NCBI GenBank assembly: GCA_030620065.1
Contig: JAUXFJ010000046.1
Location: forward strand, 1 to 9,074
Source of the DNA: Anaerolineaceae bacterium
Lineage (GTDB): Bacteria; Chloroflexota; Anaerolineae; Anaerolineales; Anaerolineaceae
DNA: 9,074 bases
Direction: 5' to 3'
The notes under the pieces were generated by a model, which ran no database searches, had not been told where the DNA came from, and worked only from the letters and a program-made list of their open reading frames with translations. Of this stretch, positions 1 to 5,901 are shown one piece after another; the stretch's first letter is position 1, and every line of letters starts with the position of its first letter. The translations under genes and the position numbers were made by a program.

Positions 1-266
1 AAATGGGAACATATTTCATGGATCACCTAAGCGAGATTACAAGCCCACACATCAAAGAGGTTCGCGGGAAAGGTTTTCTGATTGGTGTGGAACTTAAACC
101 GCAGTCAAAAGGTGCTCGCCGTTTCTGTGAAGTTTTACAAGCAGAAGGTATCCTGGCAAAAGAGACTCACGAAACCGTGATCCGCTTTGCACCACCCTTA
201 ATAATTGATAAAAAGACAATCGATTGGGCTATGCCCAAGATCAGAAAAGTACTTCTTATGAAATAA
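1..266 (+). CDS. rocD: Ornithine--oxo-acid aminotransferase, C-terminal fragment (5' end outside window)
   Basis: This is the last 87 or so codons of a PLP-dependent class-III aminotransferase; the frame is open to the left edge, so the gene starts before the window. The visible part reads IKEVRGKGFLIGVEL, then GARRFCEVL, GILAKETHETVIRFAPPL and a closing DWAMPKIRKVL. This is the characteristic C-terminal small domain of ornithine aminotransferase (family length about 400 residues), so roughly 310 residues are missing, including the PLP-binding lysine. The enzyme converts ornithine and 2-oxoglutarate to glutamate semialdehyde and glutamate in the cytoplasm, linking arginine/ornithine breakdown to proline and glutamate. 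The KETHE..IRFAPPL signature favours ornithine over acetylornithine aminotransferase, but the substrate cannot be proved from this piece. pyk follows 18 bases downstream on the same strand with no terminator between, so the two are probably co-transcribed. Confidence 0.85.
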   Translation, partial: MGTYFMDHLSEITSPHIKEVRGKGFLIGVELKPQSKGARRFCEVLQAEGILAKETHETVIRFAPPLIIDKKTIDWAMPKIRKVLLMK

Positions 267-284
267 AAGAAACGAGCCTTACTT

Positions 285-1730
285 ATGACAGAACGCTTTG
301 CGAAAATAGTTTGCACATTAGGTCCTAGCTCTTCTGATGAAAAAACGATCAGAAAGTTAATCTGCGCTGGTTTAGATGTTGCAAGACTGAATTTCTCACA
401 TGGCACGCATGCCGAGCATGGCAAGAGAATCAAGATTCTTCGAAAGCTTTCCGAAGAATTGGGAAGACCAGTATCAATCTTACTCGACTTACAGGGTCCT
501 AAATTGCGGATTGGCACCCTTCCTCAAAACTTCATTCACCTTACCGCAGGACAAGATGTTATCCTAAGCTCCACAAACACACAACCGAAGAATAAAAAGG
601 ATATCATTCTCATCCCCTTTGACGTGCCCAAGTTACATAAAACCCTAAAACCTGGCAATCATATCCTTCTTGATGACGGACACCTGGAATTTGAAGTTAC
701 TTCTGTAAATGGTGAAACAATCGATGCAACTGTGATACTTGGCGGTAAACTAAGTTCCCATAAGGGGGTTAATCTACCTGGTGCAAACCTCGATATTCCC
801 GTTCTAACGCATAAGGACAAAGAAGATCTAGCTTTCGGACTGTCACAAGGAGTTGATATCATTGCCATTTCTTTTGTCAGAGATGACAAAGATATCATGA
901 TGGTGCGTGAGTCGATTAAACAGCTTTCCCCATCAAATTCACACATTCCAATCATTGCAAAACTTGAAAGACCTGAAGCTTTGAACAATTTGGAAAAGAT
1001 CATGCAGATCACTGATGGTGTCATGGTAGCTAGAGGAGATCTCGGCGTTGAGATGTCCCCTGCTGTTGTACCAGTCGCCCAAAAAGAGATCATTCAATCT
1101 GCGAATCGGCATGCGAAATTAGTCATAACTGCCACACAGATGCTCGATTCGATGATCAATAACCCTCGCCCGACACGCGCAGAAGCGACGGACATCGCCA
1201 ATGCTATCTTTGATGGGACGGATGCCGTCATGCTTTCTGGAGAAACAGCTGCTGGCAAGTATCCGGTAGAAAGCGTTCAGATGATGGATGCAATTGTCAG
1301 GGAAGCTGAAAAACACATGCCCAAATGGGGGCATGTAGACACTTTCCAATTTGATGGGACTTCTGACGATGCCATTTCAATCACGCGTGCAGCACGTGAG
1401 CTGGCACACGACCGCAATGTAGCCGCAATCATTGTCTTTACGCAGTCAGGTCGTACAGCTCGATGGATGTCAAAAGCGCGTCCTAATGTGCCCATATTGG
1501 CTTTCACACCAGAAAAAAGAACTTACCAAATGATGGCCATGCTATGGGGGGTGACCCCCCTTCTCGTCCCCTATGCTGATACACTTGAGACAATGATCAC
1601 CCATGTTGATACGGCAATCACCACTTCTACGGGTCTAAAACCAAGCCAGCAGGTTGTCCTGATATCAGGTTTTCCGGTTGGTCTTTTTAGGAAACCAAAT
1701 CTCGCTATGCTCTACACGTTAAAGGGTTGA
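285..1730 (+). CDS. pyk: Pyruvate kinase
   Basis: The product is a 481-residue cytoplasmic enzyme that transfers phosphate from phosphoenolpyruvate to ADP, the last ATP-forming step of glycolysis. Domains appear in normal order. The N-terminal barrel start has KIVCTLGPSS (residues 7-16) and ARLNFSHG (33-40). The B domain runs about 75-170, with LLDDG at 128-132. The barrel resumes with the catalytic signature IIAKLE (223-228; K226 catalytic, E228 metal ligand) and MVARGDLGVE (247-256; D252 metal ligand), then TATQMLDSM and DGTDAVMLSGETAAGKYP. The C-terminal domain has FTQSGRTARWMSKARP and WGVTPLLV. Length is that of a standard enzyme without the extra C-terminal PEP-utiliser domain of Bacillus. 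The sequence after D68 is QGPKLR, with lysine (K73) at the position where K+-dependent enzymes carry glutamate. The chosen ATG lies 7 residues before the conserved KIVCTLGP; no clear Shine-Dalgarno precedes it, fitting translation coupled to rocD. Confidence 0.97.
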   Translation: MTERFAKIVCTLGPSSSDEKTIRKLICAGLDVARLNFSHGTHAEHGKRIKILRKLSEELGRPVSILLDLQGPKLRIGTLPQNFIHLTAGQDVILSSTNTQPKNKKDIILIPFDVPKLHKTLKPGNHILLDDGHLEFEVTSVNGETIDATVILGGKLSSHKGVNLPGANLDIPVLTHKDKEDLAFGLSQGVDIIAISFVRDDKDIMMVRESIKQLSPSNSHIPIIAKLERPEALNNLEKIMQITDGVMVARGDLGVEMSPAVVPVAQKEIIQSANRHAKLVITATQMLDSMINNPRPTRAEATDIANAIFDGTDAVMLSGETAAGKYPVESVQMMDAIVREAEKHMPKWGHVDTFQFDGTSDDAISITRAARELAHDRNVAAIIVFTQSGRTARWMSKARPNVPILAFTPEKRTYQMMAMLWGVTPLLVPYADTLETMITHVDTAITTSTGLKPSQQVVLISGFPVGLFRKPNLAMLYTLKG

Positions 1731-1781
1731 TTAAGTTAATTTAGCTGAAATAAGTATCAGTGACCTTAAGCCGTTGATATT

Positions 1782-2825
1782 TTAATACATACTATCATTG
1801 AGTTTCTCTAAACTTTCAGCATCCGGCCTAATCCGATCAACTTCCAAGCGGTTGAGTGGTTGATCAACAAGATCATGAAAATCAAATAGAGTTGGCTGGG
1901 TAGGATTAATGTAAATCAACCCGGTTATCAACCAGCGGTTCATTTCAGCCTCTTCTAAGATCCTTAACGCATGCCATTTGTCAGTAGGATCATAATCCGT
2001 TTCAAGTTTCTTGAGTATAACAACTGATCCATCGTGCAATTTTACTTCCTGGGTCGTCCCTTCTTCGAATTCACCTAACAGAATTGCCTTTCGATATGGA
2101 ACGTAAGAAATATCATGGAGGGGTGCTTCATGCTGCCGGCCCCACACATATGAATGCAAAGTATCCTCACGGTTGTTAAAGGTTACACATGGACTGATGA
2201 TATCGATGACTGCAGTACCATAATGACTAATGGCTGCCTTGATCAATTCGCGAACTTGTTTAGCATCACCAGAAAACGAACGCGCAACGAAGCTTGCACC
2301 ACTAATTAAAGCCTCCTTTGCCAAGTCAATAGGTATATATGGATTTCTACCCTGATGTTTCAGCTCCAGGCCCTTCTCCGCAGTTGCAGAGAATTGGCCT
2401 TTGGTGAGCCCATAAACACCGTTGTTTTCAATAATATATACCATCGGCATATTCCGTCTAATAATGTGCTTAAATTGGCCAAAGCCGATGCTAGCAGTGT
2501 CTCCGTCGCCAGAAATGCCGATCCCCTTAATAGTTCGGTCAGCAAATAAAGCACCGAGAGCTAATGAGGGCATCCTGCCATGCAGACCATTGAAACCAAA
2601 TGAACGCTTGAGGAAATAGGTTGGACTTTTACTTGAGCAGCCAATCCCGCTAAACTTGACAATCTGCTCTGGAATGAGATTCAACTCATAACATGCCGTG
2701 AGGATTTGACTGGATATAGTATTATGCCCACAACCCGGACATAAGGTTGATGGTTCTCCTTGATAATCACCACGTGATAAACCTGCAGCATTTACTTCAA
2801 CCTGAGCAGCTGGTTTTTCATTCAT
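1782..2825 (-). CDS. korB: 2-oxoacid:ferredoxin oxidoreductase, beta subunit (TPP-binding)
   Basis: This 347-residue protein is the thiamine-diphosphate-binding beta subunit of a 2-oxoacid:ferredoxin oxidoreductase, which converts a 2-oxoacid plus CoA to acyl-CoA, CO2 and reduced ferredoxin. Visible motifs are CPGCG (29-33), FSGIGCSS (58-65), LHGRMPSLALG (81-91), the TPP/Mg motif GDGDTASIG (106-114) and ENNGVYGLTKGQ (133-144). C29, C32, C63 and C213 are spaced almost exactly like the four cluster-binding cysteines described for the archaeal Sulfolobus beta subunit, so one [4Fe-4S] cluster is expected here. The tail after about residue 230 (HSYVWGR to the end) is the usual C-terminal region. 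The ATG lies 2 bases past the korA stop, and a strong AAAAGGAGAA (complement of 2835-2844) sits inside the korA end. The substrate could be 2-oxoglutarate, pyruvate or a branched 2-oxoacid; the symbol korB names the family, not a proven substrate. Confidence 0.93.
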   Translation of the reverse strand: MNEKPAAQVEVNAAGLSRGDYQGEPSTLCPGCGHNTISSQILTACYELNLIPEQIVKFSGIGCSSKSPTYFLKRSFGFNGLHGRMPSLALGALFADRTIKGIGISGDGDTASIGFGQFKHIIRRNMPMVYIIENNGVYGLTKGQFSATAEKGLELKHQGRNPYIPIDLAKEALISGASFVARSFSGDAKQVRELIKAAISHYGTAVIDIISPCVTFNNREDTLHSYVWGRQHEAPLHDISYVPYRKAILLGEFEEGTTQEVKLHDGSVVILKKLETDYDPTDKWHALRILEEAEMNRWLITGLIYINPTQPTLFDFHDLVDQPLNRLEVDRIRPDAESLEKLNDSMY

Positions 2826-2827
2826 GG

Positions 2828-4666
2828 CTATTTATTCTCCTTTTCCATGACCTGGGTCTGAACCCAAGCTGCAGTCATTGGCATCCCATCACTAATTGAA
2901 AGTGATATCATTTTTCCCGATAGCTCCTGATAATTGAGCGTTAGAATTTGATGAAGCTGCCCATCTCTATTGAGCTCTAACACATAATTGCACTCATGTG
3001 CCAAGATAAAATGTTTGACCTCATCAGAAAATGGTATTGCACGAATTCGCAAGTAATCTGTAGCTAATCCCGCCTGTACCAATAGATCTTGTGCCTCGAA
3101 AACTGCTGGATCCGTCGATCCCATAGCGATCAAACCAATTTTTGCGCCATTTTTCTTTCTAAGTACAGGATTGGGTAAAATGCTCCGCGCTGTCTCGAAT
3201 TTTCTCTTTATGCGATCAAGCATAGCCTTCCAAATCTGTGGGTTCTCGCTATACTTCCCATACTCATCATGTCCAGTACCGCGTGCAAAATATGCCGCTC
3301 TGGGATCTTTATTACCCATTAATGTGCGATATGGGATGCCATCACCATCTACATCCTGATAGCGCCCCCATTCACCTTTTAAGCGCTCAAGATCTTCTTC
3401 CCAAAGAACCTTACCTCTATCAATTGGTTTATCTGGATAAATAAACCGCTTTGTCATCCATTGATTCATGCCCAAATCGAGATCACTCAAAATTAATATA
3501 GGGGTTTGAAATCTCTCTGCGAAATCAAAAGCCTGCCAGCCAAATTCAAAACACTCGTTGACGGATCCGGGAATCAAAATGATATGATCTGTATCACCAT
3601 GCCCCAAGAAATACGACATTGTTAAATCCCCCTGGCCAGTACGTGTTGGCAACCCCGTACTTGGTCCTACTCTCTGGACATCCCATACAACCACCGGTAT
3701 CTCAGCATAATACGCCAGCCCTAAGTATTCTGTCATTAAACTTAAACCTGGACCAGAAGTAGATGTCATTGAACGCAAACCAGCCCAACCCGCGCCACAC
3801 ACCATACCAATTGCAGCCAATTCATCTTCTGCCTGCTCAATTACATAAGTTTCTTTATCAGTTTTAGGATCTTTGCGCAATTGAGGAGCAAAAAACATCA
3901 TCGACTCGACCATACTCGTGGCAGGAGTAATAGGATACCAACCACAGAATTCGACACCGCCGTATAGCGCACCTAATGCACCAGCGGTATTACCATCCGC
4001 CATTATATGATCTTTTAAAGCAGGCATTGTAGCAACAGAATATCGATCTTTTTTCTCCAGATTCGCTTTCGCCCATTTTGCGCCGATAAGAACGGTTTCA
4101 TAATTTGAATCAGCAACCGATGGTTTACTTATAAATTGGAATCGCAGAACTTGTTGAATGCTTTCCATGCAAATCCCCAACATTTGAGAGACTATACCAA
4201 CGTAAAGCATATTCGCCATATAATCACGTAGGTTGCGCGGTACATCTGCTTTCTTGATAAGTTCTTTTATCGGCATTGGATAGGTGATAATATCTTCTCT
4301 TTGAACAGGGAGATTGATATGATCAGCATAAAACACAACACCTCCCGGGACGCAATAATCAAGATCCTCTGCAAATGTCTTTGGATTCATTGCAACGATG
4401 ATATCATCATGCGCCACCCTTGCAAGGTATCCATCTTTAGATATTCTGATTGCAAACCATGTGGGTAGCCCTTTAATATTCGAGGGAAATATATTTTTTC
4501 CCGAAACAGGAATACCCATCCGAAACAAAGCTCGATATAAAGTATTGTTTGCGGTAGTACTTCCTGAACCATTTACTGTACATATGGTCAGGCTAAAATC
4601 ATTAACTTTTGGAGCAAGTGTGATTTTAGGTTGTTGGTCTCCAGTTGCTTGTTTCTCACCCTTCAT
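2828..4666 (-). CDS. korA: 2-oxoacid:ferredoxin oxidoreductase, fused gamma-alpha subunit
   Basis: The 612-residue alpha subunit partners KorB. An N-terminal gamma domain (about 22-200) holds TVNGSGSTTANN (30-41), IPVSGKNIFPSNIKGLPTW and VARVAHDDII-like segments. The alpha domain starts near 222 (MADGNTAGALGALYGGVEF) with the hallmark YPITPATS (244-251). Next come TSTSGPGLSLMTEYLGLAYYAEIPVV (from 301), QRVGPSTGLPTRTGQGD (331-347), GHGDTDHIILIPGS, and a C-terminal domain from about 510 (IGLIAMGSTDPAVFEA). The gamma-alpha fusion and length match the two-subunit Kor/OFOR type, which has no separate ferredoxin-like delta subunit; none is encoded nearby. It follows the regulator gene after 21 bases. 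GGAG of the ribosome site (complement of 4681-4684) is 14 bases from the ATG, longer than usual and overlapping the end of the upstream gene's stop region. The conserved domain starts around residue 22, so the short variable N-terminus is uncertain. Complete, no frameshift seen. Confidence 0.93.
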   Translation of the reverse strand: MKGEKQATGDQQPKITLAPKVNDFSLTICTVNGSGSTTANNTLYRALFRMGIPVSGKNIFPSNIKGLPTWFAIRISKDGYLARVAHDDIIVAMNPKTFAEDLDYCVPGGVVFYADHINLPVQREDIITYPMPIKELIKKADVPRNLRDYMANMLYVGIVSQMLGICMESIQQVLRFQFISKPSVADSNYETVLIGAKWAKANLEKKDRYSVATMPALKDHIMADGNTAGALGALYGGVEFCGWYPITPATSMVESMMFFAPQLRKDPKTDKETYVIEQAEDELAAIGMVCGAGWAGLRSMTSTSGPGLSLMTEYLGLAYYAEIPVVVWDVQRVGPSTGLPTRTGQGDLTMSYFLGHGDTDHIILIPGSVNECFEFGWQAFDFAERFQTPILILSDLDLGMNQWMTKRFIYPDKPIDRGKVLWEEDLERLKGEWGRYQDVDGDGIPYRTLMGNKDPRAAYFARGTGHDEYGKYSENPQIWKAMLDRIKRKFETARSILPNPVLRKKNGAKIGLIAMGSTDPAVFEAQDLLVQAGLATDYLRIRAIPFSDEVKHFILAHECNYVLELNRDGQLHQILTLNYQELSGKMISLSISDGMPMTAAWVQTQVMEKENK

Positions 4667-4687
4667 AATTTGTGAATTCTCTCCTTT

Positions 4688-5389
4688 TTATTCAAAGAGT
4701 GTTTGTGATTCGGACTTTATCCTTTTATGTAAAAGATCCATGTGCCCAACTAAGGCCTGGTATCCGGTGAGGTAATCAGAGGTTTCTACTGCTTCAACCA
4801 TTTGCTGGTGATATCCCCACACCGTTTTCAAATAAGCTCTGTCTTCATAAACATTTAAACCAACAGCTTCGTATAATTCCCAATAAGCTTCCAAAATACC
4901 AGTCACAAAAGGATTATCCAATCGTTTAAATATCGTAAGGTGCAATTCTCGATGTTCATAGTGAGGAATTTGAATGGGCTGCCCGGACAGTTTCCCTTTC
5001 GCATTATTTATAAGTACTTTAAGATACTGAATATCTTCCACTGTTAGCTTGCTGACCGCTTGATACCAATACGCAGCTTCGATATGATTTCTTAAATCGG
5101 AGAAACTAATAAAATAATCCTTATTTATGCTAACTGCATATGCAAGGCTCTTAATGATCACAGGAGTAAAAGAATATGGCTGTGTGCGGATGCCAGTACG
5201 CGGTTTAACCTCAACCAACCCCATTGATCTGGCTACCTGTAATTGTTCACGTATTGTAGAAACGCCAACACCCAACTCCTCACTTAGATCTGAGAGAGCT
5301 GGTAATTTTTCTTCCCCAGTCCGATTGAGTTCAGCCAAATAGATCAAAAACTCTGAAAGCTTACTGTTTAATTGCGGGAATTCGTTCAT
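4688..5389 (-). CDS. GntR-family transcriptional regulator with FCD-type ligand domain
   Basis: This 233-residue protein has a winged helix-turn-helix at about 10-70 (LPALSDLSEELGVGVSTIREQLQVARSMGLVEVKPRTGI) followed by an all-helical FCD-type domain (about 85-225). Candidate metal/ligand residues are D98 in FSDLRNHIE, H146 or H150 in HYEHRELHLTIFKRLDNP, H194 in WGYHQQMVEAVE, and H216 in ALVGHMDLLHKR. The H194-H216 spacing of 22 is typical of metal-binding FCD proteins. FCD regulators usually sense organic acids, sugar acids or amino acids and bind palindromes as dimers. It is the first gene of the operon ahead of korA and korB, so its likely target is its own promoter, with a 2-oxoacid or related metabolite as plausible effector; this is inference. 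No good Shine-Dalgarno precedes the ATG. The 5' leader predicted from the promoter is only about 36 bases and very AT-rich. The ligand cannot be named from sequence. Confidence 0.88.
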   Translation of the reverse strand: MNEFPQLNSKLSEFLIYLAELNRTGEEKLPALSDLSEELGVGVSTIREQLQVARSMGLVEVKPRTGIRTQPYSFTPVIIKSLAYAVSINKDYFISFSDLRNHIEAAYWYQAVSKLTVEDIQYLKVLINNAKGKLSGQPIQIPHYEHRELHLTIFKRLDNPFVTGILEAYWELYEAVGLNVYEDRAYLKTVWGYHQQMVEAVETSDYLTGYQALVGHMDLLHKRIKSESQTLFE

Positions 5390-5402
5390 TTGTTTATTTC
5401 AT

Positions 5403-5419
5403 ATTATTAATCAGATAAT
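5403..5419. repeat. AT-rich inverted repeat ATTAT-N7-ATAAT in the gntR leader
   Basis: Arms ATTAT (5403-5407) and ATAAT (5415-5419) flank 7 bases. It lies in the predicted untranslated leader of the regulator gene. It has the same 5-7-5 geometry as the repeat centred 18 bases away at 5429, so it may be a second, weaker regulator half-site pair. The base composition makes a chance match quite possible. Confidence 0.25.
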
Positions 5420-5420
5420 T

Positions 5421-5437
5421 TATACGATCTCAGTATA
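5421..5437. promoter_or_regulatory. Candidate operator TATAC-N7-GTATA over the gntR -10 box
   Basis: A perfect inverted repeat with arms TATAC (5421-5425) and GTATA (5433-5437) separated by GATCTCA covers most of the -10 hexamer of the leftward promoter and reaches the predicted start point. A dimer bound here would block RNA polymerase. Position and dyad symmetry fit autorepression by the GntR/FCD protein encoded directly downstream. The binding protein is inferred, and part of the symmetry comes from the -10 sequence itself. Confidence 0.45.
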
Positions 5438-5460
5438 TCACGCAGCAATTTTCGCGTCAA
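5432..5460 (-). promoter_or_regulatory. Sigma-70-type promoter of the gntR-korA-korB operon
   Basis: On the - strand a -35 box TTGACG (complement of 5455-5460) and a -10 box TATACT (complement of 5432-5437) are separated by exactly 17 bases. Each hexamer matches the consensus in five of six positions. Transcription would start near 5425, giving a leader of about 36 bases before the regulator's ATG at 5389. Confidence 0.7.
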
Positions 5461-5595
5461 TATTTATGTAAGAGCAGCGTAATGCATACAGGAGAAAAAT
5501 CATATTTGCTCTATAAATGAGGAACATCACCGAATCAATTATGAATCAAATAGACCTGGCAACACGTAAGAAAGCCACCCCGTTGTCATTACCCC

Positions 5596-5618
5596 ACATG
5601 AATTACTCAGAATCATGT
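5596..5618. promoter_or_regulatory. Inverted repeat ACATGA-N11-TCATGT just upstream of the gcv -35 box
   Basis: Perfect 6-base arms ACATGA (5596-5601) and TCATGT (5613-5618) flank 11 bases and end one base before the gcv -35 box. The location suits an activator or repressor site acting on the gcv promoter in addition to the riboswitch. No regulator family can be assigned from the sequence. Confidence 0.35.
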
Positions 5619-5619
5619 C

Positions 5620-5648
5620 TTGACTTTTATGTCCTTAGCTTTTAGAAT
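5620..5648 (+). promoter_or_regulatory. Sigma-70-type promoter of the gcvH-gcvPA-gcvPB operon
   Basis: A -35 box TTGACT (5620-5625) and a -10 box TAGAAT (5643-5648) are separated by 17 bases. The predicted start at about 5654-5657 is about ten bases before the first helix of the glycine riboswitch, as expected for a promoter driving a riboswitch leader. Confidence 0.72.
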
Positions 5649-5666
5649 ACTTAACAACGGTTGATG

Positions 5667-5760
5667 ATGGATGGGAAGAGTCCCGAATGATTAGGCACCG
5701 AAGGGGCAACTTTGAGTCAAGGCTCAAACGAATCTCTCAGGTAAAAAAAACCCATTCATT
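5667..5760 (+). ncRNA. Glycine riboswitch, single aptamer with outer P0 helix
   Basis: The highly conserved glycine-aptamer core is present: GCACCGAAGGGGCAA at 5695-5709 and CTCTCAGGTAAAA at 5734-5746. P1 is AGAG (5677-5680) with CTCT (5734-5737). The P3-arm stem TTTGAG (5711-5716) pairs with CTCAAA (5723-5728). An outer helix, ATGGATGGG (5667-5675) with CCCATTCAT (5751-5759), forms nine pairs including one G-U. It corresponds to the leader-linker P0 helix with kink-turn described for full glycine riboswitches. P2 (about 5681-5695) looks very short. No second core motif follows, so this is a singlet rather than the common tandem. Glycine riboswitches ahead of gcv genes are usually ON switches that allow expression when glycine is plentiful; the downstream genes are exactly the expected targets. 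Confidence 0.93.
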
Positions 5761-5766
5761 TTCCTC

Positions 5767-5801
5767 CTCTGAAATGCAGAAAGTCTTTCATGATTTCTGA
5801 G
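5767..5801 (+). promoter_or_regulatory. Hairpin between aptamer and terminator (ghost-aptamer-like / expression platform)
   Basis: CTC-T-GAAAT (5767-5775) pairs with ATTTC-T-GAG (5793-5801) across a T-T mismatch. An inner GAAA (5779-5782)/TTTC (5786-5789) stem caps it. Singlet glycine riboswitches are known to keep a reduced 'ghost' helix beside the aptamer, and this hairpin is in the right place for one. Its 5' arm overlaps CCTCTG (5766-5771), which can instead pair with CAGAGG (5839-5844) at the foot of the terminator, so it could be part of the switching element. Confidence 0.45.
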
Positions 5802-5841
5802 TTCCATCATTCTAAACAGAAAGATGGCAAGTCCATGACAG

Positions 5842-5868
5842 AGGCACATGTACTGTGTGCCTGTTTTT
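5842..5868 (+). terminator. Intrinsic terminator of the glycine riboswitch
   Basis: AGGCACA (5842-5848) pairs perfectly with TGTGCCT (5856-5862) over a 7-base loop and is followed by G and five T residues (5864-5868). It lies between the aptamer and gcvH, so it is the regulated attenuator rather than the end of an operon. Confidence 0.85.
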
Positions 5869-5888
5869 AATCATCATTTATCTCAAAT

Positions 5889-5893
5889 AGGAG
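5889..5893 (+). promoter_or_regulatory. Ribosome-binding site that fixes the gcvH start
   Basis: AGGAG at 5889-5893 stands 8 bases before the ATG at 5902. An in-frame ATG at 5848 lies inside the terminator hairpin and lacks a suitable ribosome site, so the 5902 start is preferred. Confidence 0.85.
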
Positions 5894-5901
5894 TAAAGAA
5901 A

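Larger units (their letters stand above)
5390..5901. other. Divergent regulatory region between gntR-korAB and gcv operons
   Basis: These 512 bases lie between two divergently transcribed operons and encode no convincing protein. The left part (5390-5460) is the short leader and promoter of the - strand operon, with two small inverted repeats. The middle (about 5461-5595) has no recognisable gene or RNA; a GAATCAA heptamer recurs at 5532-5538 and 5543-5549, and GAATCA again at 5610-5615. The right part (5596-5901) holds an inverted repeat, the gcv promoter, a glycine riboswitch with terminator, and the gcvH ribosome-binding site. The two -35 boxes are 159 bases apart, so the promoters do not overlap. 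Confidence 0.85.

Noticed and set aside
659..1093. Open frames on - opposite pyk
   Set aside because: They lie fully antisense to a well-conserved enzyme, lack ribosome sites and family motifs, and are shadows of its codon use.
1755..1779. TATCA/TGATA hairpin between the convergent pyk and korB ends
   Set aside because: Only 5 A/T-rich pairs over a 15-base loop with a run of four T; too weak to call a terminator, though some bidirectional terminator is expected in this 51-base gap.
4398..4775. Open frame on + opposite the korA start and regulator end
   Set aside because: Antisense to two well-supported genes, with no motif and no upstream signals.
5517..5645. A 42-codon open frame on + in the divergent region (begins MRNITESIMNQ)
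   Set aside because: No ribosome site at a proper distance; it runs through the gcv promoter and ends inside its -10 box; no recognisable motif.
5761..5841. Possible second glycine aptamer downstream of the first
   Set aside because: No copy of the conserved core (CCGAAGG..GCAA and CTCTCAGG) is present; only a simple hairpin.
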